From: Pseudoflavitalea sp. G-6-1-2 | GTDB taxonomy: Bacteria; Bacteroidota; Bacteroidia; Chitinophagales; Chitinophagaceae | Assembly (NCBI RefSeq): GCF_012927185.1 | Contig: NZ_JABBGB010000001.1 | Location: 1,054,001 to 1,118,000 of the forward strand | Length of the DNA stretch: 64,000 nucleotides | Direction of reading: 5' to 3' | Translations under genes and position numbers: made by a program | Notes under the pieces: model-generated | What the model was told of the DNA's origin: nothing | Seen by the model: only the letters and a program-made list of their open reading frames with translations | Database searches by the model: none | In this document: positions 52,573-61,411 of the stretch, piece by piece | How positions within the stretch are numbered: position 1 is the first letter of the stretch | Layout: the number at the start of each line of letters is the position of its first letter

Positions 52573-54078
52573 ATGCTTATCCGGCAATGTATGTCCATTC
52601 CCGCGGGAGCGGTAAGGGCAATGCTGCTTTGCAGCCTCCTGTTCTTTTCTGTAATTGATTCAATGGCGCAGTGCGTGCAAAAAATGCAGCCGGAAACCAT
52701 TCCGAAAGGAACGATACCGGGTAATGCCATCCCCGGCAACAGCAACAACGATTTCATCAGAGGCCATCTGAAATATTTTCCGTCTGGTTACGATCCTGCA
52801 GCCAGCAAGAAATATCCCGTGATCATTTTTATTCCGGGTTATGGCGCACAGGGCAACGGGTCTGCTTCCGATCTGTGCAAGATCATTTCCGATATGGATT
52901 ACGGCATCCCCTGGAATATAGAGCACAACCGTTTTCCGGAAACCGTTACCCATAATGGAGTGAACTACAAATTCATTGTGTTGTCTCCGCAGTACGACAG
53001 CTACAACGCACCCTGGCACTACAGTACGCAGCTCGATGCCTATATCACATGGATATTGAGCCAGTACAAAATAGATCCGGACAGAGTTTATCTCACCGGT
53101 GCAAGCGCAGGAGCCAGCATTGTAATGGATTATGTGAGCAGCAGCATTGCGCATGGGAGAAGAATTGCAGCAGCATCCTTCGGATCTGTTTGTTTTGATT
53201 ATCAAACTTATCAGCCTAACGGCCCTGCAGTAGTTGCGGCAGCCGGTGTTCCTACATGGTTTGTTCATTGCACTACGGATGGGTCCTGCGGAGTATCTAT
53301 TGCAGACAATTGGGTTAGTCAGATCAACTCCTATGCAGGAGCTGTTGCGCCGCGATACTCAAGGCTCGAACCCAAACCATGGGGTGTGCCCGATTCGGAT
53401 TCGCTGTTGTATTGTCGCGGCTGGCAACATATGACCTGGCCTTCTTTGTATTCGCCATTGACCACTTCCAATGCACTCGACCCGAATTTTTTTCATTGGA
53501 ATCTCCAGCACAGCAGAGCTGCTTCCTTACCTGTTCTTCTGAAAGATTTTACAGCAAAGCTCTCAGATGGTAAAGTGAAACTCCACTGGGTTACCACCAC
53601 AGAGATCAATAACCAACAGTTCGTTATCGAAAGAGCAGGAGCCGATCAGCGGTTCAGCAGACTAAGCGCCGTTGCCGGAAAAGGCAACAGCAGTACAGAA
53701 CAGGTGTATGAATTTGTTGATAATAAACCTCTGGGCAGGATCAGTTATTATCGACTGGTGCAGATAGATTATGATGGCAATCAGCAACAATACGATGCAA
53801 AGAGAATTCTGAATAATGGAGGAGAGAAGTCGCAGGTAGCGGTTTCATCGAATCCATTCACAACGGAGTTGAGTGCTTTTGTGACGGTTCATAAACCACA
53901 GCAGGTTATGTTTAGCGTTGTTGATATGAATGGAAAGCAGTGGGCAAGGATTACTGAACGCATCAGTGTTGGCACTGCGGAAATAAGATTGCCGGTGAGC
54001 AATCTGCCTCGTGGAGTGTATCTGCTGAAAGCGAGTGGCGATGGGATCTCTGCTGTTGTGAAGGTTATAAAAAATTAA
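52573..54078 (+). CDS. secreted alpha/beta-hydrolase (esterase-like) with T9SS sorting domain, copy 1
   Basis: 501 residues. A signal region ending SVIDSMAQ precedes an alpha/beta-hydrolase domain of the PHB-depolymerase/feruloyl-esterase (LpqC-like) kind: KKYPVIIFIPGYG, then the nucleophile Ser in YLTGASAGASI, a probable Asp in HCTTDGSCG and a probable His in RGWQHMTW. Residues 315-420 form a beta-rich linker (LPVLLKDFTAKLSDGKVKLHWVTTTEINNQQFVIERAG). The last 80 are a type A T9SS sorting domain (NPFTTELSAFVTVHKPQQVMFSVVDMNGK, GVYLLKASGDG). It is exported by type IX secretion and probably attached to the cell surface or released. The ester or polymer target is unknown. Confidence 0.82.
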   Translation: MLIRQCMSIPAGAVRAMLLCSLLFFSVIDSMAQCVQKMQPETIPKGTIPGNAIPGNSNNDFIRGHLKYFPSGYDPAASKKYPVIIFIPGYGAQGNGSASDLCKIISDMDYGIPWNIEHNRFPETVTHNGVNYKFIVLSPQYDSYNAPWHYSTQLDAYITWILSQYKIDPDRVYLTGASAGASIVMDYVSSSIAHGRRIAAASFGSVCFDYQTYQPNGPAVVAAAGVPTWFVHCTTDGSCGVSIADNWVSQINSYAGAVAPRYSRLEPKPWGVPDSDSLLYCRGWQHMTWPSLYSPLTTSNALDPNFFHWNLQHSRAASLPVLLKDFTAKLSDGKVKLHWVTTTEINNQQFVIERAGADQRFSRLSAVAGKGNSSTEQVYEFVDNKPLGRISYYRLVQIDYDGNQQQYDAKRILNNGGEKSQVAVSSNPFTTELSAFVTVHKPQQVMFSVVDMNGKQWARITERISVGTAEIRLPVSNLPRGVYLLKASGDGISAVVKVIKN

Positions 54079-54167
54079 TACGGTCTTTATCGGGATTTGA
54101 TTTTTCGCAAACGTCTCCGGCTTGAAAATTGCACAGGAGTTGCTTTCCGAATTCAATTCCCATTCAC

Positions 54168-55625
54168 ATGACCACCCTGTTCGTTCGCAGCAGCAAGTGC
54201 TATTGCCTTGTGCTGTCCGCCATTTTATTTTTAGTAAGCAGCAGTTCAAAACTCCTTGCTCAGGATGGATGTCCTGATCGCACTTTCCCTGTAATGAAGC
54301 AGAAGAAAGTAACGGTTACCATTCCCGGTACGGATGCAATCAAAGGTTATCTCGAGGCACTTCCTACCACATATGCATCACAGCCATCCAAACGATTTCC
54401 ACTGATGATCTTCTTTCATGGCATCAACGAGGGCGGTGATGGAAGCAAAGAAAAATTATGTCTGCTGGTGAATCAATGGTGGTGGGCGCCACCTTCGTTG
54501 GTAGAACTCGGAAAATTTCCGCAGGCCACTCCCGATGTGAAGGGACAACCCACACAGTTTATTCTGATATCTGCACAGCTGGCTTATTTTGGAGATCCTT
54601 CGGCAGCTATCAATCCGCTGATCAATTATCTGCAAACAAAATACCGCATCGATCCATCACGAATTTATCTCACAGGATTGAGCGCCGGTGCCAATTACAT
54701 CATGACCTATGCCGGCGCCAATGCCACCAACGCCAAACGCATTGCGGCCATTGCACCTGTGTCGCCATGCATGTACCTCAATGATCAGCAGGCAAAAGTT
54801 ATTGCGGCATCGAACCTTGGCTTCTTCACCGTTCAATGCGGAACAGACGGAGCATGTGATGGTTCTACCGCATCCAAAAACGAAAAGCTGATCAATGCAC
54901 AGCGCCCCACCAATAAGGCAGTATCCATTACGCTGCCGGTTCCCGGTTGGAACTGCAATTCTTTTACACACGATTCATGGGGAACCGCCTACGATACTAC
55001 TTTCAAAACCAATGTGAATGGCCGAAGTGTAAATATGTACGAATACCTGCTCACTAATAATCGTAGCGGCGCGTTGCCTGTAGTGCTAAAGAATTTCACG
55101 GCAAACCTCAACAATGGAAAAGTGCAACTGAGATGGACTACTGCCACAGAACTCAATAACCAACAGTTCATCATTGAAAGAGCCGGCGCTGATCAGCGAT
55201 TTTCCAAACTGGCAATCATTGCTGCGAATGGCAACAGCAGCACGGAGAAATTGTATGAGTACACAGATGAAAACCCATTGGACAACATTAGTTATTATCG
55301 TTTGGTACAGGTTGACTTCGATGGAAATCAGCAGCAGTTCGAGGCAAAAAGAATTGTGAATGCTAAAGCCGGTCAATCGCAGGTAACGGTTTCATCCAAT
55401 CCGTTTACTACAGAACTGAGTGTTTATGTAACGGTGCCGGAAACGCAGCAGGTAACTTTGAGCATTGTTGATATGAGCGGAAAGCAATGGGCGCGGATTA
55501 CCGATCGCGTGGGCGCAGGAACTTCTGAGGTTAGCTTGCCTGTGAGTGGATTGTCGCGCGGAGTGTATCTGCTGAAAGTGAGTGGTAGCAGTATTTCCAG
55601 AACATTGAAGATAGTCAGGAACTGA
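54168..55625 (+). CDS. secreted alpha/beta-hydrolase (esterase-like) with T9SS sorting domain, copy 2
   Basis: 485 residues from ATG 54168; an in-frame TTG at 54129 would add 13. It has the same architecture as the preceding gene: signal peptide (LSAILFLVSSSSKLLAQ), hydrolase domain (KRFPLMIFFHGINEG, nucleophile in YLTGLSAGANY, QCGTDGACDG, and the presumed catalytic His in SFTHDSWG), linker (LPVVLKNFTANLNNGKVQLRWTTATELNNQQFIIERAG) and T9SS type A tail (NPFTTELSVYVTVPETQQVTLSIVDMSGK). The linker and tail are far more alike between the copies than the catalytic domains, which suggests tandem duplication followed by divergence of specificity. It converges on the next gene with a 10-base gap. Confidence 0.82.
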   Translation: MTTLFVRSSKCYCLVLSAILFLVSSSSKLLAQDGCPDRTFPVMKQKKVTVTIPGTDAIKGYLEALPTTYASQPSKRFPLMIFFHGINEGGDGSKEKLCLLVNQWWWAPPSLVELGKFPQATPDVKGQPTQFILISAQLAYFGDPSAAINPLINYLQTKYRIDPSRIYLTGLSAGANYIMTYAGANATNAKRIAAIAPVSPCMYLNDQQAKVIAASNLGFFTVQCGTDGACDGSTASKNEKLINAQRPTNKAVSITLPVPGWNCNSFTHDSWGTAYDTTFKTNVNGRSVNMYEYLLTNNRSGALPVVLKNFTANLNNGKVQLRWTTATELNNQQFIIERAGADQRFSKLAIIAANGNSSTEKLYEYTDENPLDNISYYRLVQVDFDGNQQQFEAKRIVNAKAGQSQVTVSSNPFTTELSVYVTVPETQQVTLSIVDMSGKQWARITDRVGAGTSEVSLPVSGLSRGVYLLKVSGSSISRTLKIVRN

Positions 55626-55635
55626 GTAAAAAAAA

Positions 55636-56262
55636 TTACCAGTTTGGCCAGAAAATGCTTTCTCCTTCGATAAAGTTATCGATGAAGTTTTGCTGGAAAC
55701 TGTCTTTCAATCCGGGCTGGGATTTCCGTTGGTCAACATACAAAGCTGCTTTTTGTACATCCGCTTTTTTAAAGTATAGCTGATTGTTTTCGAAGTCTTC
55801 GTAGAAGGAGGATGTCATGCCTTTGCGCTGGTATCCGATTTCCCGATAATAAAATACCGGTACTTTTTCATAGGCGATGGCATATAAAACAAGGGTGTAG
55901 GTAACAGGCTTTGCAAAAATATTATTAGTAGGACTGTAAGTTGTTTCCGACATAAATTTTTCTTCGGGAAGTAAGTTATTAGCTGCTTCAATTCTTCTTA
56001 TCTCATCGGAAAGTTGAGCGGGACTGCCAATAAGATGCAGGGACTTGTCCTCTTCGGGGAAGTATGACTCGTATAAGGTTTTGTCTTTTGCGTTCTTAAA
56101 AATGTAAAAGTGAAAGAAACTCGACGTCTCAATTTTGTAATTGACCAAATGTTGATGTCTCTGCAGAAATTCTGGGTTATGTTCAAAGTCTGATGAATAC
56201 AAGTAGCTTAATTCATCATCTGTTTTTTCGCATAGCCTGATATGACTTAGATCGAGCCCCAT
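55636..56262 (-). CDS. hypothetical protein (MGLDLSHI family)
   Basis: 208 residues, no signal peptide or membrane helix. It starts MGLDLSHIRLCEKTDDELSY and ends FIDNFIEGESIFWPNW. It is rich in aromatic and acidic residues, and the block VFYYREIGYQRKGMTSSFYEDF is the most conserved-looking part. I recall similar Bacteroidota proteins, often as scattered paralogues, but no function. An immunity-protein-like role is conceivable because such small acidic soluble proteins often serve it, but there is no toxin gene next to it. It lies 50 bases after the GT28-like gene on the same strand. Confidence 0.65.
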   Translation of the reverse strand: MGLDLSHIRLCEKTDDELSYLYSSDFEHNPEFLQRHQHLVNYKIETSSFFHFYIFKNAKDKTLYESYFPEEDKSLHLIGSPAQLSDEIRRIEAANNLLPEEKFMSETTYSPTNNIFAKPVTYTLVLYAIAYEKVPVFYYREIGYQRKGMTSSFYEDFENNQLYFKKADVQKAALYVDQRKSQPGLKDSFQQNFIDNFIEGESIFWPNW

Positions 56263-56312
56263 CTTTTCTTAATTATTTATTTTGTGCGATGTAGAGTTGC
56301 AGGAGTGTTGAT

Positions 56313-57464
56313 TTATTTTCTCAGCGAGCGAACAAACGCTGCAACAACTTCTTTGTAAGCGTTCATATCATCACTGATAGTATTGTAGTTGAAACGCGAT
56401 GCAGCGTCTAATGCCAACATCAGATTGAATTGCATTTGGCTAAAAGTAAGAGCCAATTGCTGTTGTTGCAGATGTGTAGCCAGATACTCCTGTTCGGCCT
56501 GCCCAGGCGTGGGTATCAGTATGCTTTTTTTATTTGTCTTCAGCAGATCCATTACAGTAGTATATCCTGCCCGGCTAATCACCATGTCGGCTTCGCAGAC
56601 CAGTTTGTTGAGTTCAGCTGCAGGTACATGATTGAAAATGGTAACATGCGAAAGATTTTGGGCAGCCTGCAATTGAGCAGTTTTTCCCGAAAAATGCTCA
56701 GGCAGTGCGCGTACCAGCGTAACCTGTCCTGTAAATGCATGGAGTTGTTGCAACAGTAATTCTTCAAATATTGTCCGCTGCGGTTCTGGGCCCGAAAGGA
56801 TAATCAGCAGGTTGTTAATCTCCTTGCTTGCGCTAAGGGTATTGCATTTCTCAAACCTCGATATTCCTCCGATGTACTTCACGGGTACGGCAGGCATTTG
56901 TTTCGGTGCAGATAATTTTCCGGAGATCGTGTATCCTTTGTTGTTATCGGGCACCCACACTTCCGTAAAGTGCTTAATCAGCGAGTAATTCTTTTTTTGA
57001 GCCCGAATGTTGGCCCATGTTCCTAGCCCTGTCTGTACTGCCAATTGATGCGTAATGAAAATACATGGTACGTCCTTCGTGTGCAAACCGAAACGGTTAT
57101 CCGAAATCACTGCGTGTATGTTACGCAACTTCAACTGTTGCCGGAGCCAACGGTTTTCTTTTTTCACCCGTATCATCAATTTGGGCAGCTGCCAGATAAT
57201 CCTACCGATGGTTAACCACCGGCGTTTTGCGTAACGCATGCCATAACCAGGCAGATCAAGATAGGTTTGCGAAGGAAATTCTGCTTCGAGAAGGCTTTTT
57301 TGCTGCTCGTTGCAGGCAATAATTACATCACATCCTTCATGTATAAGTTGTTGGATTACAGGGATGCAGCGCGTGGTGTGGCCTAATCCCCAGTCCAATG
57401 GGGATAATAAAACTAAAGGTTTTTCTGTAGAGCTGTTAAATTTAGGATGAACAGTCAATTTCAA
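56313..57464 (-). CDS. GT28-like glycosyltransferase (MurG-like fold)
   Basis: 383 residues, cytosolic. The N-domain begins VLLSPLDWGLGHTTRCIPVIQQLIHEG, the glycine-rich loop with GH seen in MurG-like GT-B enzymes. The C-domain has LLIILSGPEPQR, then the nucleotide-sugar-binding stretch VCEADMVISRAGYTTVMDLLKTNKKSILIPTPGQAEQEYLA, which is typical of glycosyltransferase family 28. It probably transfers a sugar from UDP-sugar to a lipid or glycan acceptor. It is not the cell-division MurG itself, which has a different context. The acceptor is unknown. Confidence 0.82.
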   Translation of the reverse strand: MKLTVHPKFNSSTEKPLVLLSPLDWGLGHTTRCIPVIQQLIHEGCDVIIACNEQQKSLLEAEFPSQTYLDLPGYGMRYAKRRWLTIGRIIWQLPKLMIRVKKENRWLRQQLKLRNIHAVISDNRFGLHTKDVPCIFITHQLAVQTGLGTWANIRAQKKNYSLIKHFTEVWVPDNNKGYTISGKLSAPKQMPAVPVKYIGGISRFEKCNTLSASKEINNLLIILSGPEPQRTIFEELLLQQLHAFTGQVTLVRALPEHFSGKTAQLQAAQNLSHVTIFNHVPAAELNKLVCEADMVISRAGYTTVMDLLKTNKKSILIPTPGQAEQEYLATHLQQQQLALTFSQMQFNLMLALDAASRFNYNTISDDMNAYKEVVAAFVRSLRK

Positions 57465-57509
57465 ATAATAAATTGTACGTAAAATAGTTTAATTTAGTAA
57501 AGACGCCAT

Positions 57510-57653
57510 ATGTTCTATAGTGTGAAAAGACCAATATTGTTTTTGCTCGTTGTAATCAGTCTTGTTGCTGTCAGTTGCAGTGCCGGAAGTAAAATGGGTG
57601 GATCATCCAAGAAATGCGGCTGCGGCTTGAACAGGGGTTTTGTAGGCTATTAA
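57510..57653 (+). CDS. small Cys-rich lipoprotein (47 residues)
   Basis: 47 residues. MFYSVKRPILFLLVVISLVAVSC is a full lipoprotein signal with lipobox AVSC (Cys23). The short mature part is SAGSKMGGSSKKCGCGLNRG followed by FVGY, with a CGCG cluster. Only about 25 residues remain after processing. I recall similar tiny Bacteroidota lipoproteins ending in GFVGY but no function; metal binding through the Cys pair is a guess. It runs away from the GT28 gene and is followed 15 bases later by an 82-residue gene, so the two probably form an operon. Confidence 0.65.
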   Translation: MFYSVKRPILFLLVVISLVAVSCSAGSKMGGSSKKCGCGLNRGFVGY

Positions 57654-57668
57654 AATCCTGATTAGAAA

Positions 57669-57917
57669 ATGAAAATGCCCAACCGCGATTTGCTTGTCCT
57701 GGTGAAAGACAATCACCTGAGTGAAAAAGCTATGGAGAACGAATTGGAACAGCTTAACCAGCTACTGCTTCATTTTGAGACTTTCGAGAATTTCTGCATT
57801 GCGCATGAGGTTTTTGATATGAACAAATTCAAGCGGCTGAGGGATGTAAAGCTGATGCGGAAACTGGTGAACCAGAAAGAAATCGAACCTTTTGTATTTA
57901 TATGTAATATGAACTGA
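57669..57917 (+). CDS. small conserved hypothetical protein (82 residues)
   Basis: 82 residues, charged and mostly helical, with no export signal (RDLLVLVKDNHLSEKAMENELEQLNQLLLHFETFENFCIAHEVFDMNKFKRLRD). The Leu/Glu-rich first half may form a coiled coil. I do not recognise a family. It lies directly after the tiny lipoprotein gene and before a strong bidirectional terminator. Confidence 0.6.
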   Translation: MKMPNRDLLVLVKDNHLSEKAMENELEQLNQLLLHFETFENFCIAHEVFDMNKFKRLRDVKLMRKLVNQKEIEPFVFICNMN

Positions 57918-57951
57918 TTTTTTACACGTCAACCTGAATACCCATAATAAC

Positions 57952-57990
57952 AAAGCGGGTGTATCATTCACTGATACACCCGCTTTTATT
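57952..57990. terminator. bidirectional intrinsic terminator
   Basis: A perfect 15-bp stem AAAGCGGGTGTATCA / TGATACACCCGCTTT with loop TTCAC is followed by TTATTTT on the plus strand. It separates the convergent small-gene operon and the aminotransferase gene. Confidence 0.9.
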
Positions 57991-58010
57991 TTGATGATGA
58001 AAATGTTTGA

Positions 58011-59267
58011 TTACGATAACTGAGCCAGCGCATCGCGCAGCTGACCAATCATTGCCGGGATCTCTTCTACCTTGCAGGTACCTACGCTCAGGCGATACCA
58101 GGTCGAAGTTTTTTCCGCACCGAATGCATAGAAAGGAACAACGGCCAGTTTGGCTGCACTGAGCAGATAAGCGGTTACATCGCTTTGCTTCTCCAATACA
58201 GTACCATCGGCTGTTTTCTTTCCTTTCAGATCGAACTTGATGGTGAGGTAGATGGCTGCCTGCGGCGCTATGGCGTCAACAGCAAAACCTTCATTTTTCA
58301 GTTCGCTGAGGCCAGCGTAGATGCCGCGGAGACGGGCTTCCAGCGCAGCTTTGAACTGAGTGAGGTATTCATCGATCGCATCATGCTGATAGAGGAACTT
58401 CGCAACGGCTTTCTGTTCTGCCATTGGAGCCCATCCACCAATATGGCTGAGGATGGCTTTCATTTTGTCGATCACTGTTTTCGGTCCCATCGCCCAACCC
58501 ACACGAACACCTGTTGCAGCAAATACCTTGCTGATGGCGTCGATGAAGATGGTATACTGCTGCATTTCAGGACGCAGGCTTACCGGGTTATGGTGACGGA
58601 TCTCGCCATAAGTAAGGTGCCAGTACATCTGATCGAACATCACAAACAGCTTCTTCTCGTTCTCACCACGGCTGGCATTTTCTTCGAGTATCAGATCGCA
58701 GATCGCTCCGAGCTCCTTCTCGGTGAAGGTTGTTCCCGTTGGGTTCTGCGGTGAGCAGAGCGCCAGCAGGGTTGCACCTTTGATAAGCGGCCGAAGCTGC
58801 TCAACGGTAGGCATGAAATTATTTTCGGGAGTAGCTTCCACCAATACGTGTTCAGCTTCCACGAAATGCGCATAGTGATTGTTATTCCAGGAGGGAACGG
58901 CATACACCACCTTATCACCTTTATCTACGATAGCCCTGAACAGAGAGTAGATCAGCGGCCTTCCACCGGCAGCGATCAGGATCTCGGCATGAGAGTAGTG
59001 AAGCTGCTCTCTTTCTTTGATGAAAGCAGCCACTGCTTCGCGCAGGTCCAGGTTACCTTCGGCAGCGGGATAGTTGGTAAAATGATTGCGGTATGCATCG
59101 ATGATCTCCTCCTGCAGTCTGGCAGGGATGGGGAAGATGGACGGGTCGAAATCACCTACAGTAAAATTGTAGATCTTTTCGCCCTGGCGAATTTTTTCTT
59201 TGATCTCGCCTCCTAATTTCACGATCTCTGACCCGATCAGGGTTTCCGAAAGATGACTCAGTTTCAT
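58011..59267 (-). CDS. PLP-dependent aminotransferase (class I/II, aspartate aminotransferase-like)
   Basis: 418 residues of fold-type I. Landmarks are IYNFTVGDFDPSIFPIP and FTNYPAAEGNLDLREAVAAFIKER at the N-terminus, AAGGRPLIYSLFRAI for the phosphate-binding turn, CSPQNPTGTTFTEKEL, FDQMYWHL, the PLP lysine in DAISKVFAATGVRVGWAMGP, and the substrate Arg in WYRLSVGTCK. It should transfer an amino group between an amino acid, probably aspartate or a related acid, and 2-oxoglutarate. It is transcribed alone. Confidence 0.9.
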   Translation of the reverse strand: MKLSHLSETLIGSEIVKLGGEIKEKIRQGEKIYNFTVGDFDPSIFPIPARLQEEIIDAYRNHFTNYPAAEGNLDLREAVAAFIKEREQLHYSHAEILIAAGGRPLIYSLFRAIVDKGDKVVYAVPSWNNNHYAHFVEAEHVLVEATPENNFMPTVEQLRPLIKGATLLALCSPQNPTGTTFTEKELGAICDLILEENASRGENEKKLFVMFDQMYWHLTYGEIRHHNPVSLRPEMQQYTIFIDAISKVFAATGVRVGWAMGPKTVIDKMKAILSHIGGWAPMAEQKAVAKFLYQHDAIDEYLTQFKAALEARLRGIYAGLSELKNEGFAVDAIAPQAAIYLTIKFDLKGKKTADGTVLEKQSDVTAYLLSAAKLAVVPFYAFGAEKTSTWYRLSVGTCKVEEIPAMIGQLRDALAQLS

Positions 59268-59362
59268 GCTGCAAAAATAAAGAATCCCTCCGATGCTTCA
59301 CGGTTAAAAATTAACGATCGTTAGTCAAGCGGCAGGAAACAACGAAATCCGGCAGATAAATG

Positions 59363-60655
59363 CTAATTGTACTTCTTCAGAATCTGCTCCACATTCCCGT
59401 CGAATGTAGTGGCAGTATCGCTCTGCGGCTTGCCGAAGAAATACGTTTCATACTCGTTCCGGTACACGCCACTTGCCTGTTTCTTTGCAAATTCTTCTTT
59501 ATTGAAACCTACTTTCAGTGCATAACCTGCCGCAAAAACACCCAATGCTATGTAAACTGCCAGATAAATTCTGCTCAGCCATTTCAGCCAGGTCCAGCGA
59601 TTGAAAGGCGTTCGCAGCAAAACTGCCACCAGCAATGGCAATACCGGCACCCAGAATCGTGGATCGTAATACGGCCAGTTGAGAATGATGAATGAATAGA
59701 AAAGGAGATACATTTTTATATAGAATGGAACCTGACTGCTTTTGGCAAACAGCGCATAAAGTATCCAAAGCAATGTGCCTGCTCCCAGCGCAACAAACAA
59801 TGCCATGCCTGCAGCAGGCGGCAGGTGCTCCAGCAATTTACCCGAAGGAAGATTCACCAGCACTTCGCCCAGCTCTCTCAGATGGTTTTGAAGGTTCACT
59901 CCAATGAATGATCCCAGACCGCCACCCAGCCGCTCGTTCAGCAGACCGGTATAGTCGCTGATCTTCAGTTGCTTTGCAAAGAAAAAGAGCACCACCAGCG
60001 CCACCAGCATCACAACGATGCATACAATTATCAGCAGCTTATTCTTTTTGATGATCCTTCCGATCTCCTGCCTGTGCTGATACAGTACGCCCAGCACCAG
60101 CGCCGGCAACAACGAAACGCCTACTGTACGCGTAAGCACGGTGAGGATGCTGAACACAAATGCAAGTGCCAGCCAGCCGTAACTTTTTTTCTGTGTGTAA
60201 AGATGAAAGCAATACAGTGAGGTGCAGGAGAAAAAGATATACTGCATTTCGGAGAGCGGGTGCGCTGCGAATTTGATGATCGTCCAGTTGAAAAGCACTA
60301 TTACAAATAACATGAACGGATGCACCAGGCCTCTGAAGATCTTCTGCACAAAATACAATCCTGTAAAAAGGAAGAGGCAGTTTACAAATGCAATGAAGAA
60401 GGCATTCAATATGCCGAGCTTCGATAAAGTGATCAGCAGGGCTGTATAACCATAAGGCAGATAATCGGTAGCTGCAATCGAATCAGGGGGACACCCGAAC
60501 TCGATGCAGTCCTTGATATTGAAATACCGCACAGAATCGAAGTGAATGTGCAGAGGAGTAAAGCAATTGGCCAGAAAGGCCAGGGCCATGGCCGCAAACA
60601 GCAGCCTGAACAGGTTGTTGACTGAATTGGGAAGCGGTGGCAATTGGCTTTGCAT
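59363..60655 (-). CDS. polytopic membrane glycosyltransferase-like protein (GT-C type)
   Basis: 430 residues with about ten predicted membrane helices (LFRLLFAAMALAFLANCF, ALLITLSKLGILNAFFIAFVNCLFLFTGLYFV, PFMLFVIVLFNWTIIKF, LLIIVCIVVMLVALVVLFF and others). The first periplasmic loop holds acidic residues (FDSVRYFNIKDCIEFGCPPDS), as expected for GT-C enzymes that use polyprenyl-phosphate sugars; the canonical DD/DE pair is not obvious. It clusters leftward with a methyltransferase and a GT2 of the dolichol-phosphate-sugar-synthase kind, which would supply such a lipid-linked donor. Together they suggest surface-glycan or lipid modification. The exact reaction is unknown. Confidence 0.72.
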   Translation of the reverse strand: MQSQLPPLPNSVNNLFRLLFAAMALAFLANCFTPLHIHFDSVRYFNIKDCIEFGCPPDSIAATDYLPYGYTALLITLSKLGILNAFFIAFVNCLFLFTGLYFVQKIFRGLVHPFMLFVIVLFNWTIIKFAAHPLSEMQYIFFSCTSLYCFHLYTQKKSYGWLALAFVFSILTVLTRTVGVSLLPALVLGVLYQHRQEIGRIIKKNKLLIIVCIVVMLVALVVLFFFAKQLKISDYTGLLNERLGGGLGSFIGVNLQNHLRELGEVLVNLPSGKLLEHLPPAAGMALFVALGAGTLLWILYALFAKSSQVPFYIKMYLLFYSFIILNWPYYDPRFWVPVLPLLVAVLLRTPFNRWTWLKWLSRIYLAVYIALGVFAAGYALKVGFNKEEFAKKQASGVYRNEYETYFFGKPQSDTATTFDGNVEQILKKYN

Positions 60656-60673
60656 ATGAAAAAGGGTTTAAGG

Positions 60674-61411
60674 TTATCTACGGGCTGCTGCGATCACAGA
60701 CAGGCCTATACGCCGGAAGCTGATGATATCGAGCAGCCTGAATACAGGTACAAGGGCATCAAAGATTTTTAACTGTCCTCCCGGAATGATCTTTTTGCGA
60801 AGGAGGCTTCCATTGAACCACCAGCCGGCAATACCGGCAAGATTGAAATATTTTGTATGTGTTACTTCCATTTGTTCTGAGCTGAGCAGGGCCGACAATG
60901 AACGGGCAGAATATCTTCTGAAATGTCCCAGCTCAGTATCGAAACTGTTGAACAATCCCTGCCACGCGGGTACCAGCACTATCAGCACTCCGCCAGGCCT
61001 AAGCAGCTGTTTGCAATGCTCTATCGCCAGCTGATGATTGCGGATATGCTCCACTACATTTATTGCTACAACAGTATCGAACTGGCCGATGAGGCCGGCG
61101 TGATGTTGTTCGAACTGCTGATCTGCCAGACCGAGATGCACCACCTGCTGCAGATTGGGATGCTGTCCAAATCGTTGCTGAAGCAGCTGGCAATACTCTT
61201 CGCGAAGGTCGGTAGCAGTGAGCTGAAACCCTTTGTCGAGAAACAGTGTGCTGAGATTACCGATTCCGCTGCCAACCTCAAGCACCCGTCCTTTACAATA
61301 AGGTGCAATGCTGTTGAAGAGCCACTGGTTGAACCGGTGTGCCTGCTGAAACTGTTCCAGTGTTTCCAATCCGGCAGGATCAGTCTGTTGCAGATCGTCG
61401 ATTCCCGTCAT
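60674..61411 (-). CDS. class I SAM-dependent methyltransferase
   Basis: 245 residues with a Rossmann-type methyltransferase core. Motif I is VLEVGSGIGNLSTLFLDKG, motif II is TATDLREEYCQLL, motif III includes FDTVVAINVVEHI, and the post-motif segment is LLRPGGVLIVLVPAWQGLFNSFD. The C-terminal half contains a hydrophobic patch (FNLAGIAGWWFNGSLL) that may sit on the membrane. The start overlaps the stop of the upstream GT2 gene by four bases. In this setting it may methylate a lipid-linked sugar or a surface glycan; the acceptor is unknown. Confidence 0.85.
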   Translation of the reverse strand: MTGIDDLQQTDPAGLETLEQFQQAHRFNQWLFNSIAPYCKGRVLEVGSGIGNLSTLFLDKGFQLTATDLREEYCQLLQQRFGQHPNLQQVVHLGLADQQFEQHHAGLIGQFDTVVAINVVEHIRNHQLAIEHCKQLLRPGGVLIVLVPAWQGLFNSFDTELGHFRRYSARSLSALLSSEQMEVTHTKYFNLAGIAGWWFNGSLLRKKIIPGGQLKIFDALVPVFRLLDIISFRRIGLSVIAAARR

